From Euryarchaeota archaeon RBG_13_57_23 (GTDB taxonomy: Archaea; Thermoplasmatota; Thermoplasmata; UBA10834): a stretch of 64,000 nucleotides of DNA. The position numbers were made by a program, and so were the translations under genes. Under the pieces are notes generated by a model. The model saw only the letters and a list, made by a program, of their open reading frames with translations. It searched no databases and was not told where the DNA came from. Below are positions 42,375-51,321 of the stretch, in pieces (within the stretch, counting starts at the first letter, position 1; every line of letters starts with the position of its first letter). The stretch covers positions 104,008 to 168,007 of the forward strand of contig MGVW01000035.1 of the NCBI GenBank assembly GCA_001800675.1. Reading direction: 5' to 3'.

Positions 42375-42925
42375 TTTATCGCCCCTCGCCAATTACTGTC
42401 TCGAAGGCGATGGGACGCATTTTTGAGCGAGAGCTCAAGGGGATCCTCCGCGCGGACGAAGACATGCTGGTCCGCGTCACGAAGACCTGCGAAGACAACG
42501 AGAAGAAGGCCTACTACCGCATCCAGGAGAAACCTTTCATGGTAATCAGGGGCGCTGGCTCTCTGGGCGTCGACCTCGTGGCAATCAGATCGGACCTATC
42601 CCTTCCGATAGAGGTCAAGAGCTCCGTCAGCGACGTGCTTCGGTTCAGCAGGAACGAGAAGCTCGCGGTACAGGCGGCGGAGATGATGGATGACTGCAGG
42701 CGTGTCGGCCTCATGCCGATCTATGCTTTCAGGTACAAACGCCAAAGGGGCGACGCGTGGCGAATATTCACTCTTGATGTGGGCCCCATCAATGGCAGGC
42801 TCAGGGTAGTCTACAGCCGTCTTCCGAAAATCGCGCCGTCCAAGGAAGGGAATCTCATCATGCGCTGGCATGACGGAATGCCCCTAAACAAGTTCATAGA
42901 CTACATCGTGACGATTTCCAGCTGA
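42371..42925 (+). CDS. Hjc-like Holliday junction resolvase-family nuclease
   Basis: 184 residues. The archaeal Hjc core is visible: GRIFERELKGIL (catalytic Glu), VIRGAGSLGVDLVAI (catalytic Asp), LPIEVKSS (E-x-K) and an LAVQAAEMMDD helix, then PIYAFRYKRQRG. It is longer than typical Hjc (about 125) because of an insert after the first helix and a C-terminal extension. It probably cuts branched DNA. The start is GTG 42371 overlapping the upstream stop; ATG 42410 matches the usual Hjc N-terminus better. Confidence 0.75.
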   Translation: MIYRPSPITVSKAMGRIFERELKGILRADEDMLVRVTKTCEDNEKKAYYRIQEKPFMVIRGAGSLGVDLVAIRSDLSLPIEVKSSVSDVLRFSRNEKLAVQAAEMMDDCRRVGLMPIYAFRYKRQRGDAWRIFTLDVGPINGRLRVVYSRLPKIAPSKEGNLIMRWHDGMPLNKFIDYIVTISS

Positions 42926-43061
42926 CGCTATCAGAACAGAATAAAAAAAGAGAGAGGAGAGTGACTGACTCCTTACCTGTTGTGATGCCAAATAAAGCGG
43001 TCAGCTGTCAGAATCACGGATGACTATCAATCTTGATAAATTACCAGAACGGCTGCGTTTT

Positions 43062-43508
43062 TCAGGATAGGGAGAGTCCCTTGAAGTACGCGACCACCTT
43101 GTCGCTTCCGAGATAGAGCAGTATTATCACGTTCCCGACGATGGTCCAGAATGGTGAGTCGGGAGCCAGGGTAGGGGGCAGGAACAGCACCCCGAGGATG
43201 GCCCACAGTATGGCGATTTTGGCGACCGATCTCCCCCGCCTCCGAGAAGACTCGTATCCTTTCATGTAACCCCTGGCCAGCAGGAGGGCTGAGATGCCGA
43301 TCACGAAGTATCCCAGACCGATTAGGAACACGATATTCCTCCAGGTCGAACCCTCGACCAGCGTGCTCGAAAACGACACTACAGCCAGGCCGACAATCAC
43401 CATCTGGATCCCGACCCAGATCTCCCACATGGCAAGCAGTATGATGCCCCAAGGGCGTTCGGGCTTCTTGGTCCTGCTGGGTGCGGCCAATTGGGAGTCC
43501 TCCGACAT
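43062..43508 (-). CDS. Small membrane protein of unknown function
   Basis: Not recognised beyond its topology: about 148 residues with four hydrophobic helices (IILLAMWEIWVGIQMVIVGL, IVFLIGLGYFVIGIS, AKIAILWAILGVLF, WTIVGNVIILLYL) and a basic loop (YESSRRRGRS). The N-terminus is Ser- and Lys-rich and cytoplasmic. I chose ATG 43508; GTG 43532 is possible. It stands alone. Confidence 0.6.
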   Translation of the reverse strand: MSEDSQLAAPSRTKKPERPWGIILLAMWEIWVGIQMVIVGLAVVSFSSTLVEGSTWRNIVFLIGLGYFVIGISALLLARGYMKGYESSRRRGRSVAKIAILWAILGVLFLPPTLAPDSPFWTIVGNVIILLYLGSDKVVAYFKGLSLS

Positions 43509-43676
43509 GCTGTCATCGATTGCTGTCAGCACTCATAGGGTTCATCACGGGTCCTTGCGGACCTCAGCTGACCCTCTTCTCATCACGGGACACTGAATCG
43601 CGCTCCTCGTATTTTATGGAGGGCGTGGAGGGCTGTGGGGCACGGGTTAAATATCCGCGATTCGCTGAGCGCTTCC

Positions 43677-44330
43677 GTGGAGTACGAGCTTCTCAGCGAA
43701 AACATCCTCGTCTTCTTCGGTTTCGTCCTGCTCATCAGCCTATCTGGAGTGATGACCCCAGGGCCGGTTTTCGCTGCAGCAGTCGCTAAGGGGTACAAAG
43801 ACAAGAACGCAGGCGTGAAGATCGCCTTGGGGCACGGAGTCATCGAGTTCCCTCTCATGGCCCTGATCGCTCTCGTGGGGATTGGCGCGAGTGAGTTCCT
43901 CGAGGATCCTTGGGTCGGCTTCGCAATCGGGGCAGTGGGCGGAACGCTGCTGCTATTCCTTGGGACGAGCATGATCAGGTCCAGGAAGAAGATAGCGCTC
44001 GATGCGGAGAAATCCATGCCGTACGGCGCGACCGTCGCTGGCGCACTGACGACTTCTGCGAACCCGTATTTCTTCGTGTGGTGGGCCACCGTGGGAGCGC
44101 TGCTGGTCTTCAACGCCCAGTGGTTCGGACCGGTCGTCGTTGTTGTGTTCGCAGTCGCCCACTGGGGGTGCGATCTGGCCTGGTATTCGTTCACATCGTA
44201 CACAGTCTACAAGACGAAGCATTTGTGGACTCCGTTCGTACACGAGGTGGTCTTCGGGATATGCGGCCTGCTCATGGTCGTGTTCGGAGTCTATTTCATC
44301 ATCGGGCCGACATACGGGCTGGCGACATAG
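43677..44330 (+). CDS. LysE-family amino-acid exporter
   Basis: 217 residues, six helices. The signature VMTPGPVFAAAVAKG near the N-terminus is that of LysE/RhtB exporters. A TATA-like TTAAATATC at 43646-43654 sits about 25 bases upstream of GTG 43677, fitting a leaderless start; a longer start (GTG 43635) would lie upstream of the promoter. The substrate is probably an amino acid, which suits a peptide-using organism. Confidence 0.85.
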   Translation: MEYELLSENILVFFGFVLLISLSGVMTPGPVFAAAVAKGYKDKNAGVKIALGHGVIEFPLMALIALVGIGASEFLEDPWVGFAIGAVGGTLLLFLGTSMIRSRKKIALDAEKSMPYGATVAGALTTSANPYFFVWWATVGALLVFNAQWFGPVVVVVFAVAHWGCDLAWYSFTSYTVYKTKHLWTPFVHEVVFGICGLLMVVFGVYFIIGPTYGLAT

Positions 44331-44342
44331 TCTGAGAAGAAC

Positions 44343-45254
44343 CTACTGGGACCTTCCCGCCTCGATCATTCGCTCGAGCGGCACCTTGGCGCGCCTGATG
44401 ATGTCTGGAGGCAGCTCGATCTTGTACTGCATCTTGGAAAGGGCGTCTCTCACATCTTCAAGAGTGATCTCGCGCATGTTCGGGCAGGTCGCGTTCGGCG
44501 GAGCGTAGAGCAATTTGCCCGGAGCCTCCTTGCGCAGCCTGTGCAGCATGTTCTCTTCTGTGCCAATGATGAACTCCTTCTTCTTCGAGGCGACCACGTG
44601 CCTGATGATGCCCTCCGTGGAGTATGCGAAATCCGCGTAGTCGATGACATCCGGAGTGCACTCGGGGTGTACTAAGATCTCGGCATCTGGGTGCTTCCTC
44701 TTCAGCTCCTGCAGGTCCATCTTCGTTATGTTGACGTGGGTCGGACAGTAACCTGGCCAAAGGATAATCTCCTTGTCCTTCACGAACCGCTGGACATAGA
44801 GCCCGAGGTTCGTGTCCGGGATGAATATGATCTTCTTGTCAGGAAGGGATTGGACTATCTTGACCGCGTTCGCGGACGTGCAGCAAATGTCGGCCTCCGC
44901 CTTGACATCGGCCGTCGTGTTCACATACGCCACGACTGGTGCTCCTGGATGCTCTGCCTTCAGTTCGTTCAGGGACTTCACGTCGACCATCGCGGCCATG
45001 GGACACTGCGCTCTCCGATTCGGATGAAGGACTGTCTTCTCGGGGTTCAGTATCTTCGCCGATTCGGCCATGAAATCGACCCCGCAAAAGACGATGACCT
45101 TCGCGTCGGTCTTGGACGCCTGGACGGAGAGCCCATACGAGTCGCCAAGAAAATCGGCGATCTCCTGGACTTCCTGGCGCTGATAGTTGTGTCCAAGGAT
45201 GACCGCGCGCCTCTGCTTCTTCAGCTCCGAAATCTCGTCTCGAAGGTCTGTCAA
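44343..45254 (-). CDS. nadA: Quinolinate synthase A
   Basis: Makes quinolinate from iminoaspartate and DHAP for NAD synthesis. Cluster-ligand cysteines lie in VFCGVDFMAE, HPECTPDV and ATCPNM. ILGHNYQR at the N-terminus and VYVQR-type central segments also match. Length 303, normal. The start is TTG 45254 after a TATA-like ATTAATAAG near 45285-45295. nadB and nadC are not in the window. Confidence 0.94.
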   Translation of the reverse strand: MTDLRDEISELKKQRRAVILGHNYQRQEVQEIADFLGDSYGLSVQASKTDAKVIVFCGVDFMAESAKILNPEKTVLHPNRRAQCPMAAMVDVKSLNELKAEHPGAPVVAYVNTTADVKAEADICCTSANAVKIVQSLPDKKIIFIPDTNLGLYVQRFVKDKEIILWPGYCPTHVNITKMDLQELKRKHPDAEILVHPECTPDVIDYADFAYSTEGIIRHVVASKKKEFIIGTEENMLHRLRKEAPGKLLYAPPNATCPNMREITLEDVRDALSKMQYKIELPPDIIRRAKVPLERMIEAGRSQ

Positions 45255-45472
45255 ATTCTCTGGAGCGGGTTAGCATCGGGTTCTTATTAATCCTTTTTGA
45301 CGGACGCTCGCACGAGAGCGGCGGCCAGGACTGGTAATCTGACCTATTTCGGCCTCGTGGGGCTGAGCATTGACAATCGGCCACTGGCCCTCTGAACCAA
45401 GGGTTTTAGCGTTTCTTTTTACTTTGGTTAAATTCAAATATCGTTCATCGGTTGGTATCTGAAGAGTTGTCA

Positions 45473-45721
45473 ATGAAGCCAGTAATAGACAAGAGGCTCT
45501 GCAAGGGATGCAACGTCTGTGTGTACATCTGCCCGAAGAAATGCTACTCGCGAGGCGCTGACATATCGGAGATGGGCTACTACGCGGCGGTTGCCTCGGC
45601 CACGGAGAAATGCTACAACCACAAACGCGAGGGGAAGCTCATATGCGAGCTCTGCGTCCTTAGTTGTCCAGATCAGGCGATATCATGGCACCCGGAGACT
45701 GAGGAGGACCTGAAGAAATGA
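45473..45721 (+). CDS. korD: 2-oxoacid:ferredoxin oxidoreductase, delta (ferredoxin) subunit
   Basis: 82 residues. The first cluster motif is CKGCNVCVYICP and the second CELCVLSCP, with an unusual 40-residue insert between them (including KCYSRGADISEMGYY). It resembles KorD/VorD. Its stop overlaps the alpha-subunit start (ATGA). First gene of the second OFOR operon; a TATA-like TTCAAATATC lies about 35 bases upstream. ATG 45473 is preferred over the frame at 45452. Confidence 0.9.
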   Translation: MKPVIDKRLCKGCNVCVYICPKKCYSRGADISEMGYYAAVASATEKCYNHKREGKLICELCVLSCPDQAISWHPETEEDLKK

Positions 45722-46848
45722 GGACCCCCAGAGGCGAGTACTTCCTCCAGGGCAACGAGGCCTGCGTCGAAGGGGCTATGAGCTCCGGTGTTCGATTCTT
45801 CGCTGGGTACCCCATCACTCCTTCAACTGAAATCGCCGAGGGGCTCGCGCAGCGGCTCAAGGGGACCAACGGAGTCTTTCTCCAGATGGAGGATGAGATC
45901 GCCTGCATTTCCGCGATCATTGGGGCCTCGTGGGGAGGCACGAAGTCGATGACCGCCACATCAGGACCGGGGTTCTCGCTCATGCAGGAGGCGATCGGAT
46001 ACGCCGCCATGTCTGAGACCCCGATCGTAATTGTCAATGTGATGAGGGGAGGGCCCTCGACCGGGCAGCCCACGAGGGCGTCCCAAGGGGACGTGATGCA
46101 GACCAAGTACGGCTCGCACGGAGACTATCAGGTCATCGCATTTGCGCCCGCATCCGTTCAGGAGATGTTCGACCTCACCATCGAGAGTTTCAACTACGCC
46201 GAGAAGTACAGGGTTCCGGCCTTCCTACTGTCTGATGCTGAGGTGGGACACATGCGTGGGCTTCTCTCTGTGCCGGAACAGCTCAAGATAGTCGACAGGA
46301 AAGAGAAAGGCCTCAAGCGCGCGGACGAGGCTTACGATGTGCCAGACGACCTCGTGCATCCTTTCCCGACCTTCGGGAAGGGCCACAAGGCGATGGTCAC
46401 CGGGATGACACACGCAGAAGATTCCAGGATAGAACCTGAGGACGTGAAAACGCACCAGGAACTCGTGAAGAGGCTCTCGGAGAAGATCCTCAAGAACAGG
46501 AAGGACATCAACAAGTGGGAGCTCGTGTCCCCGGGCTCGAAGACCATGATCATCTCCTACGGCTCAGCCGCACTCGGCCCGAAGGAGGTCGCCGCCAAGG
46601 ACGAACGCGTCGGCCTCCTCAGGCTCAAGAGCCTTTGGCCGCTTCCGGAGGAACCGATATACGAAGTCGCGAACCAGTGCGAACGGATTCTGGTTTGCGA
46701 GATGAACCTGGGCATGATGTATTGGCCCATCAAGAGGGTCGCCCTGGAAGCTGGGTGCAAGAAGGTCGAGCTGCTATCGAAGATAGGTGGCGAGCCGCCG
46801 ACCCCGAGCGATGTCAGGCACAAGCTGAGGGGCATGGGGGCGATCTGA
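45718..46848 (+). CDS. korA: 2-oxoacid:ferredoxin oxidoreductase, alpha subunit (KorA-like)
   Basis: 376 residues. Seen: FFAGYPITPSTEIAE, the ThDP-activating region QMEDEIACISAIIGAS, and TATSGPGFSLMQEAIGYA, which are characteristic of 2-oxoglutarate-type rather than pyruvate enzymes. It probably converts 2-oxoglutarate to succinyl-CoA, though other 2-oxoacids remain possible. Its stop overlaps the beta gene as TGATG. Confidence 0.91.
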   Translation: MRTPRGEYFLQGNEACVEGAMSSGVRFFAGYPITPSTEIAEGLAQRLKGTNGVFLQMEDEIACISAIIGASWGGTKSMTATSGPGFSLMQEAIGYAAMSETPIVIVNVMRGGPSTGQPTRASQGDVMQTKYGSHGDYQVIAFAPASVQEMFDLTIESFNYAEKYRVPAFLLSDAEVGHMRGLLSVPEQLKIVDRKEKGLKRADEAYDVPDDLVHPFPTFGKGHKAMVTGMTHAEDSRIEPEDVKTHQELVKRLSEKILKNRKDINKWELVSPGSKTMIISYGSAALGPKEVAAKDERVGLLRLKSLWPLPEEPIYEVANQCERILVCEMNLGMMYWPIKRVALEAGCKKVELLSKIGGEPPTPSDVRHKLRGMGAI

Positions 46849-47657
46849 TGGAGATCTTCGACTTCTACAGGAAGGACCGATGGCCGCACGTCTTCTGCCC
46901 CGGGTGTGGCAACGGGACCGTCATGAACTGCTTCTACAGAGCATTCAGCGAGCTGGACCTGCCCCTCGAAAGGACGGCCTTCGTCGGTGGCATCGGATGC
47001 TCCTCCAGGATACCGCTGTACATCAGCTCGGACGCGCTCCACACGACCCACGGAAGAGCAATTGCGTTCGCAACCGGACTCAGGCTCTCCAAGCCAGATC
47101 TCAAGGTCGTCGTGTTCACAGGCGACGGCGACCTCGGCGCAATCGGCGGGAACCATTTCATCAACGGTTGCCGGCGAAACGTCGACATGACGGTCATATG
47201 CATCAACAACAACATCTACGGCATGACCGGAGGCCAAGCATCGATCACGACCCCTCACGATTTCCTGTCGACAACCACACCCTTCGGGAACAAGGAGTAT
47301 CCGTTCGATCTCGCTGAGCTGGCAGTCGCAGCCGGAGCCAACTATGTGGCACGGTGGACCACAAGGCACGTGCATGAGCTCACCAAGTCGATCAAGACCG
47401 CCCTCCAGAAGAAGGGGTTCGCGTTCGTCGAGGTCATCTCGCAGTGCCCGACCAACTTCGGCAGAAGGAACAAGATGGCGGATCCCACGCAGATGCTCGA
47501 GTGGTTCAAGGAGAGCTCCGTCAGGCGAGACAAGGTGAGGACCGCCGCCGTGGACCACTTCGACCTCAACATGGCAGGGCAGATAACCATCGGGGAGTTC
47601 GTGGACAGGAACAGGGAATGCTACGAGGAACTGATCGGAGTCGAGAAGCATGGATAG
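46848..47657 (+). CDS. korB: 2-oxoacid:ferredoxin oxidoreductase, beta subunit (KorB-like)
   Basis: 269 residues. Seen: HVFCPGCGNGTV (cluster/ThDP motif), GGIGCSSRIPLY, HGRAIAFATG, and the ThDP/Mg site VFTGDGDLGAIGGNHF followed by INNNIYGMTGGQ. Start ATG 46848 shares a base with the korA stop, so coupling is tight. The last residues overlap the gamma gene by 8 bases. Confidence 0.92.
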   Translation: MEIFDFYRKDRWPHVFCPGCGNGTVMNCFYRAFSELDLPLERTAFVGGIGCSSRIPLYISSDALHTTHGRAIAFATGLRLSKPDLKVVVFTGDGDLGAIGGNHFINGCRRNVDMTVICINNNIYGMTGGQASITTPHDFLSTTTPFGNKEYPFDLAELAVAAGANYVARWTTRHVHELTKSIKTALQKKGFAFVEVISQCPTNFGRRNKMADPTQMLEWFKESSVRRDKVRTAAVDHFDLNMAGQITIGEFVDRNRECYEELIGVEKHG

Positions 47658-48228
47658 GCAGATCAGGTTCTCGGGTTTCGGCGGGCAAGGCGTCGTCCTC
47701 ATGGGCATAATGCTCGCCAGGGCTGCTGCGCTCTACGACAAGCCCGTCGGTGAGGATGGCAAGGAGCACAGGAACTTCGCGATCCAGACGCAATCATACG
47801 GCCCCTCGGCAAGGGGCGGGCACTCAAAATGCGATGTCAAGATCTCGGACGAGGAGATGCTGTACCCGTTCGTCGAGATCCCGGACTACCTCGTGATAAT
47901 GTCGCAACAGGCTTACGCGAAATACATCGGAGAGCGCAAGCCGGACACGAGGATCATTATCGACCCAGACCTGGTGCTGGACAGGCCGAAGGGAGATGTA
48001 TACCTGGTCCCCGCAACCAAGGCGGCAGAGGAGATGGGCACACGGATCGTGGCCAACGTTGTGATGCTCGGGGCGTTCCGGCAGATATCTGGCATCGTCT
48101 CGAAGGAAGCGCTCGAGAAGGCGCTCCTCCAAACAGTTCCCAAACCAACTCACGACCTGAACAGGAACGCGCTCGTCCTCGGAGCAAAGCTGGGTACAGA
48201 CGCCATGGAGCGCAGGAGCAAGGGTTAA
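47650..48228 (+). CDS. korC: 2-oxoacid:ferredoxin oxidoreductase, gamma subunit (KorC-like)
   Basis: 192 residues. The N-terminus IRFSGFGGQGVVLMG is the gamma-chain signature, and SYGPSARGGHSKCDVKIS also matches the KorC type. It completes the korDABC operon and is followed 36 bases later by the acetyl-CoA synthetase beta gene, which links acyl-CoA formation to ATP synthesis on one likely transcript. Confidence 0.92.
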   Translation: MDRQIRFSGFGGQGVVLMGIMLARAAALYDKPVGEDGKEHRNFAIQTQSYGPSARGGHSKCDVKISDEEMLYPFVEIPDYLVIMSQQAYAKYIGERKPDTRIIIDPDLVLDRPKGDVYLVPATKAAEEMGTRIVANVVMLGAFRQISGIVSKEALEKALLQTVPKPTHDLNRNALVLGAKLGTDAMERRSKG

Positions 48229-48264
48229 GACCGACGAGAACGTTCGTCGGCTGGAGCGGAGAGC

Positions 48265-48915
48265 TTGATAATCGAATCCGTGTTGAAGGAAGGGAGGAAG
48301 TCGCTCGCGGAGAACGAAGTGAAGGAGTTACTCCGGGAAGCGGGCATCCCGACAACAGATTTCCAGGTCGTATCGCAGTTCGAGGAGCTCGACCTGAAGA
48401 AGCTCAAATCGCTAGTTGTGCTCAAGGTGTGCTCGCCCACCATCTTGCATAAGACCGATGTGGGAGGGGTCGTCCTCGACGTGCCGAAGGACCAGCTGGA
48501 ACAAGAGTTCAGGAAGATGAAGGACAAGTTCCCCGACGACAAGATCCTGGTCGAATCCCACCAGGACAGAAGGGTCGAGGTCATCGTCGGGTTGATCAAT
48601 GATCCCACATTCGGGCTGACGATAATGTTCGGCCTTGGCGGGATATACACAGAGGTCTACAAGGACGTCACATTCAGGATCGTGCCAATCAAGAAAGAAG
48701 ATGCAGAGGAGATGCTTAAGGAGATCAAAGCGGCGCCGATATTGGAGGGGTTCAGGAGGATCAAGATAGACCGCGACGCGATCATCAACATTCTCCTGAA
48801 GGTGTCTGCTCTCGGCGAGAAGTACATGGACAGAATCGACCAGATGGACCTTAACCCGGTTTTCGTGAGGGAGAAGGGCGCCGCGGTCGTAGACGCGAAG
48901 CTGCTTTTGAGATGA
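48265..48915 (+). CDS. acdB: Acetyl-CoA synthetase (ADP-forming), beta subunit
   Basis: 216 residues of the ATP-grasp type that carries the nucleotide site. Seen: LSENEVKELL-like start (LAENEVKELLREAGIP), VLKVCSPTILHKTDVGGV, VIVGLINDPTFGLTIMFGLGG and a final LNPVFV. The start is TTG 48265 with GGAG upstream. It is the partner of the alpha subunit at 36717. Its position after korC suggests that acyl-CoAs beyond acetyl-CoA may be substrates. Confidence 0.93.
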   Translation: MIIESVLKEGRKSLAENEVKELLREAGIPTTDFQVVSQFEELDLKKLKSLVVLKVCSPTILHKTDVGGVVLDVPKDQLEQEFRKMKDKFPDDKILVESHQDRRVEVIVGLINDPTFGLTIMFGLGGIYTEVYKDVTFRIVPIKKEDAEEMLKEIKAAPILEGFRRIKIDRDAIINILLKVSALGEKYMDRIDQMDLNPVFVREKGAAVVDAKLLLR

Positions 48916-48988
48916 GATGGCAGGGACAGAGACCGTGCGCTCGAGGTGTTGGTAACTGATCGCAAGAGGGGGTCGCAAATTCGTCGGC

Positions 48989-49555
48989 ATGAGCGCGATC
49001 GCGTCGGCCGCCTCATTGCCATTCTTCGTGCCGCTATCGGCAGCGTTCATCTGCTTGACTGTCTTTTTCGCCGCGGTTTTCAGGGACCCGCCCCGCAAGA
49101 TCGGCAGCGGCATCGTCTCCCCGGCAGACGGGACGGTCAGGGAGATCGACCCTGAGAAGGGCCTCGTGTCCATCTATCTGGCTCTGAGGAACGTCCATGT
49201 GACCCGAGCGCCATTCGACGCGACCATCGTGAAGGCGGTCCGAGTCAGAGGCAAGCACAAACCAGCGTTTTCGAAGTCAACTCCATCGAATGAGCGCGTG
49301 GAGATCGACCTCCGGACGACCATCGGTGACATGTCGATTGTGCAGATGACCGGGGCGATTGCGCGCAGAATCGTGCTCTACGTCAAAGAGGGGCAGCCTC
49401 TCGCGAAAGGGGAGAAACTGAGCCTGATAAGGTTCGGGTCGAGGGTGGACCTGCGCTTGCCTCCCGAGCAAGTCCAGATACTCGTCCAGAAGGGACAGAA
49501 GCTGTACGCTGGCAAGACCTGCATCGCGGAGGTAAGAGATGGCACCTTGGACTAA
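48989..49555 (+). CDS. asd: Archaetidylserine decarboxylase (pyruvoyl-dependent)
   Basis: Makes archaetidylethanolamine in membranes. 188 residues with N-terminal hydrophobic helices (PFFVPLSAAFICLTVFFAAVF) and the PSD core VSPADGTVREID, RNVHVTRAPFDA. The self-cleavage site is G150-S151 in RFGSRVDLRLP, which yields the pyruvoyl group. Length matches short PSD-type enzymes. It overlaps the archaetidylserine synthase gene by 17 bases. Confidence 0.92.
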   Translation: MSAIASAASLPFFVPLSAAFICLTVFFAAVFRDPPRKIGSGIVSPADGTVREIDPEKGLVSIYLALRNVHVTRAPFDATIVKAVRVRGKHKPAFSKSTPSNERVEIDLRTTIGDMSIVQMTGAIARRIVLYVKEGQPLAKGEKLSLIRFGSRVDLRLPPEQVQILVQKGQKLYAGKTCIAEVRDGTLD

Positions 49556-50306
49556 GGTCTCGCCAGCGGATCTCTTCACGATCGCGAACGGGGTGCTCGG
49601 GTTCGTCGCGATAACGTACATCCTGGACAGCAAGTTCCTTGCGGCGACCGGTCTGCTTCTGCTATCGATGGTCATGGACGGGCTTGACGGATACATCGCG
49701 CGCAAATTCGGGAGCAAGCACTCTCGTGGACAGGTGTTGGACTCGATATCCGATTCCATCTCGTTCGCCTTCGCCCCCGCCCTGCTGATCTACGCAGAGT
49801 TCCACAACCCGGACAGCTCTTTCGCGGAGAATGTGATATCGCAAATCTGCGCGATCTCGATACTCGCGACAGGGCTCTTCAGGCTTGCACGGTTCAGCGC
49901 AGGAGGGTACCAACTGTCCTACTTCGTGGGAATGCCCGCACCCGCAGCCGCGCTGGTCATCCTGTTGCTCTGTCTGTTGTTCGGCACGCAAGACGGCGCA
50001 GAGGGTCCATCGTACTACTTCACCTTCGGGGTCGTCTCCCCACTCGTGCTCGGCTTAGGATTCCTTGTCAGCTTTCTCATGGCCTCGGAGATAGCCTATC
50101 CCAAGCCTCATGGGAAGATGGCCCTCGCGACAGGCATCGGTCTGCTACTGGCCCTTCTGCCGTTCGTCGCTGGCCTCGCACTGCTCAGCAACCAATCCTT
50201 ATATACAGCGTTCTCACGTACCGCCACGAGCATCGCGCTGGCGCTGGCTCTTGTCTACGTCTTCGGGGGACCTGTTTATGAGAAACTCAAGGGAAGCAGA
50301 AGCTGA
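49539..50306 (+). CDS. pssA: CDP-archaeol--serine archaetidyltransferase (CDP-alcohol phosphatidyltransferase)
   Basis: 255 residues, about seven membrane helices. The signature DG-x2-AR-x8-G-x3-D-x3-D is complete, running from DGYIARKF to GQVLDSISD. Given asd immediately upstream, the alcohol is probably serine. Start ATG 49539 with GGAGG seven bases before it. Its stop lies 29 bases inside the mptD gene. Confidence 0.9.
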   Translation: MAPWTKVSPADLFTIANGVLGFVAITYILDSKFLAATGLLLLSMVMDGLDGYIARKFGSKHSRGQVLDSISDSISFAFAPALLIYAEFHNPDSSFAENVISQICAISILATGLFRLARFSAGGYQLSYFVGMPAPAAALVILLLCLLFGTQDGAEGPSYYFTFGVVSPLVLGLGFLVSFLMASEIAYPKPHGKMALATGIGLLLALLPFVAGLALLSNQSLYTAFSRTATSIALALALVYVFGGPVYEKLKGSRS

Positions 50307-50664
50307 TAGTCACTTCTCTTGCTCCGATTCCGAGAGGGCGTCGTTCGAGGCAGGGATCAAGCTCGGAACGATATACCACCAGTTCGTAGGTGTGCCACTA
50401 AGCGCGGAGAACGTCGAGACCCTCGAAAGAGCCATCGAGGCGGGAAGTATGGTCCAGCCATTCGTCGAGAGTGTCAAGGTCCGAATTGACAGATCGCAGC
50501 TTAAGAAGAAGCGGGGACAGTACGACTACATCTCCCTCACCGGCGACATGCTCGACGTGACGATCTCTGTGAGGTACAAGACCGCGAGAGTCAGGGCCAC
50601 AATGAGGCTGGACAAGAAGATGAACTATCCGCTCATGTTCATCGATAGGACCGAACAGGCATAG
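50278..50664 (+). CDS. mptD: Dihydroneopterin aldolase, archaeal type (MptD)
   Basis: 128 residues. The core FEAGIKLGTIYHQFVGVP and the tail MNYPLMFIDRTEQA match MptD (COG2098), which cleaves 7,8-dihydroneopterin on the way to tetrahydromethanopterin-type C1 carriers. I start at ATG 50278, overlapping pssA by 29 bases; the frame further upstream lies inside pssA. It suggests a methanopterin-like cofactor, consistent with the archaeal SHMT at the right edge. Confidence 0.9.
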   Translation: MRNSREAEADSHFSCSDSERASFEAGIKLGTIYHQFVGVPLSAENVETLERAIEAGSMVQPFVESVKVRIDRSQLKKKRGQYDYISLTGDMLDVTISVRYKTARVRATMRLDKKMNYPLMFIDRTEQA

Positions 50665-50775
50665 GAAGGATTCTTGGGGATGCTACGCTGGCCTACTGGA
50701 TTTGAAGATATATGACACACATTATATATTTGATTGACCATACAGAAATCGTTTCTTTGGGAGCCTGATCACAAT

Positions 50776-51321
50776 ATGGGGAGAGGCATAAAGGTCGGCA
50801 TCACGGGCCTTCCGGGTGCTGGAAAGACGCAGGCCCTCATCAAGGTCATTGAGATGCTTGAGGAGGAGAGCCTTGTCGTCGGCGGAATGGTCACCGAGCC
50901 GATCGTCGAGAGTGGCAAGAGGGTCGGGTTCTACGTAATGGACTGGAAGAGCAAGCGGAAGGCCATCTTCGCGCACATTGAGACCGAATCAAAGTTCTAC
51001 GTCGGCAAGTATGGGGTCAACCTAGAGAGTTTGGATACGGTCGGTGTCGAGGCGCTCAACGACGCGACCAAGAACGCGGACGTCATAGTCATCGACGAGG
51101 TGGGCAAGATGGAGGTGGAGTCCGAGAAGTTCGTCAAAGCCGTCAAGGACGCCATGGAGGTCGACAAGCCCATCATACTCACGCTCCACAAGAAGTCCAG
51201 GAACCCGTTGCTCCAGGACATAAGGAGAAGGGATGATGTGAGGATCCTGGAGGTCACGCCCATCAACAGGAACCTCCTCCCGTACAAGATCATCAAACTG
51301 ATGAAGGGCGAGTACGTTTGA
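50776..51321 (+). CDS. Nucleoside-triphosphatase THEP1 family
   Basis: 181 residues. Walker A GLPGAGKT, VVGGMVTEPI, and Walker B VIVIDEVGKME match the THEP1/NTPase family, which hydrolyses NTPs; the cellular role is unclear. Start ATG 50776, after a TATA-like ATTATATATTTG near 50720-50731. Its stop overlaps the TTG start of trm1 (TTGA), so the two are coupled. Confidence 0.9.
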   Translation: MGRGIKVGITGLPGAGKTQALIKVIEMLEEESLVVGGMVTEPIVESGKRVGFYVMDWKSKRKAIFAHIETESKFYVGKYGVNLESLDTVGVEALNDATKNADVIVIDEVGKMEVESEKFVKAVKDAMEVDKPIILTLHKKSRNPLLQDIRRRDDVRILEVTPINRNLLPYKIIKLMKGEYV

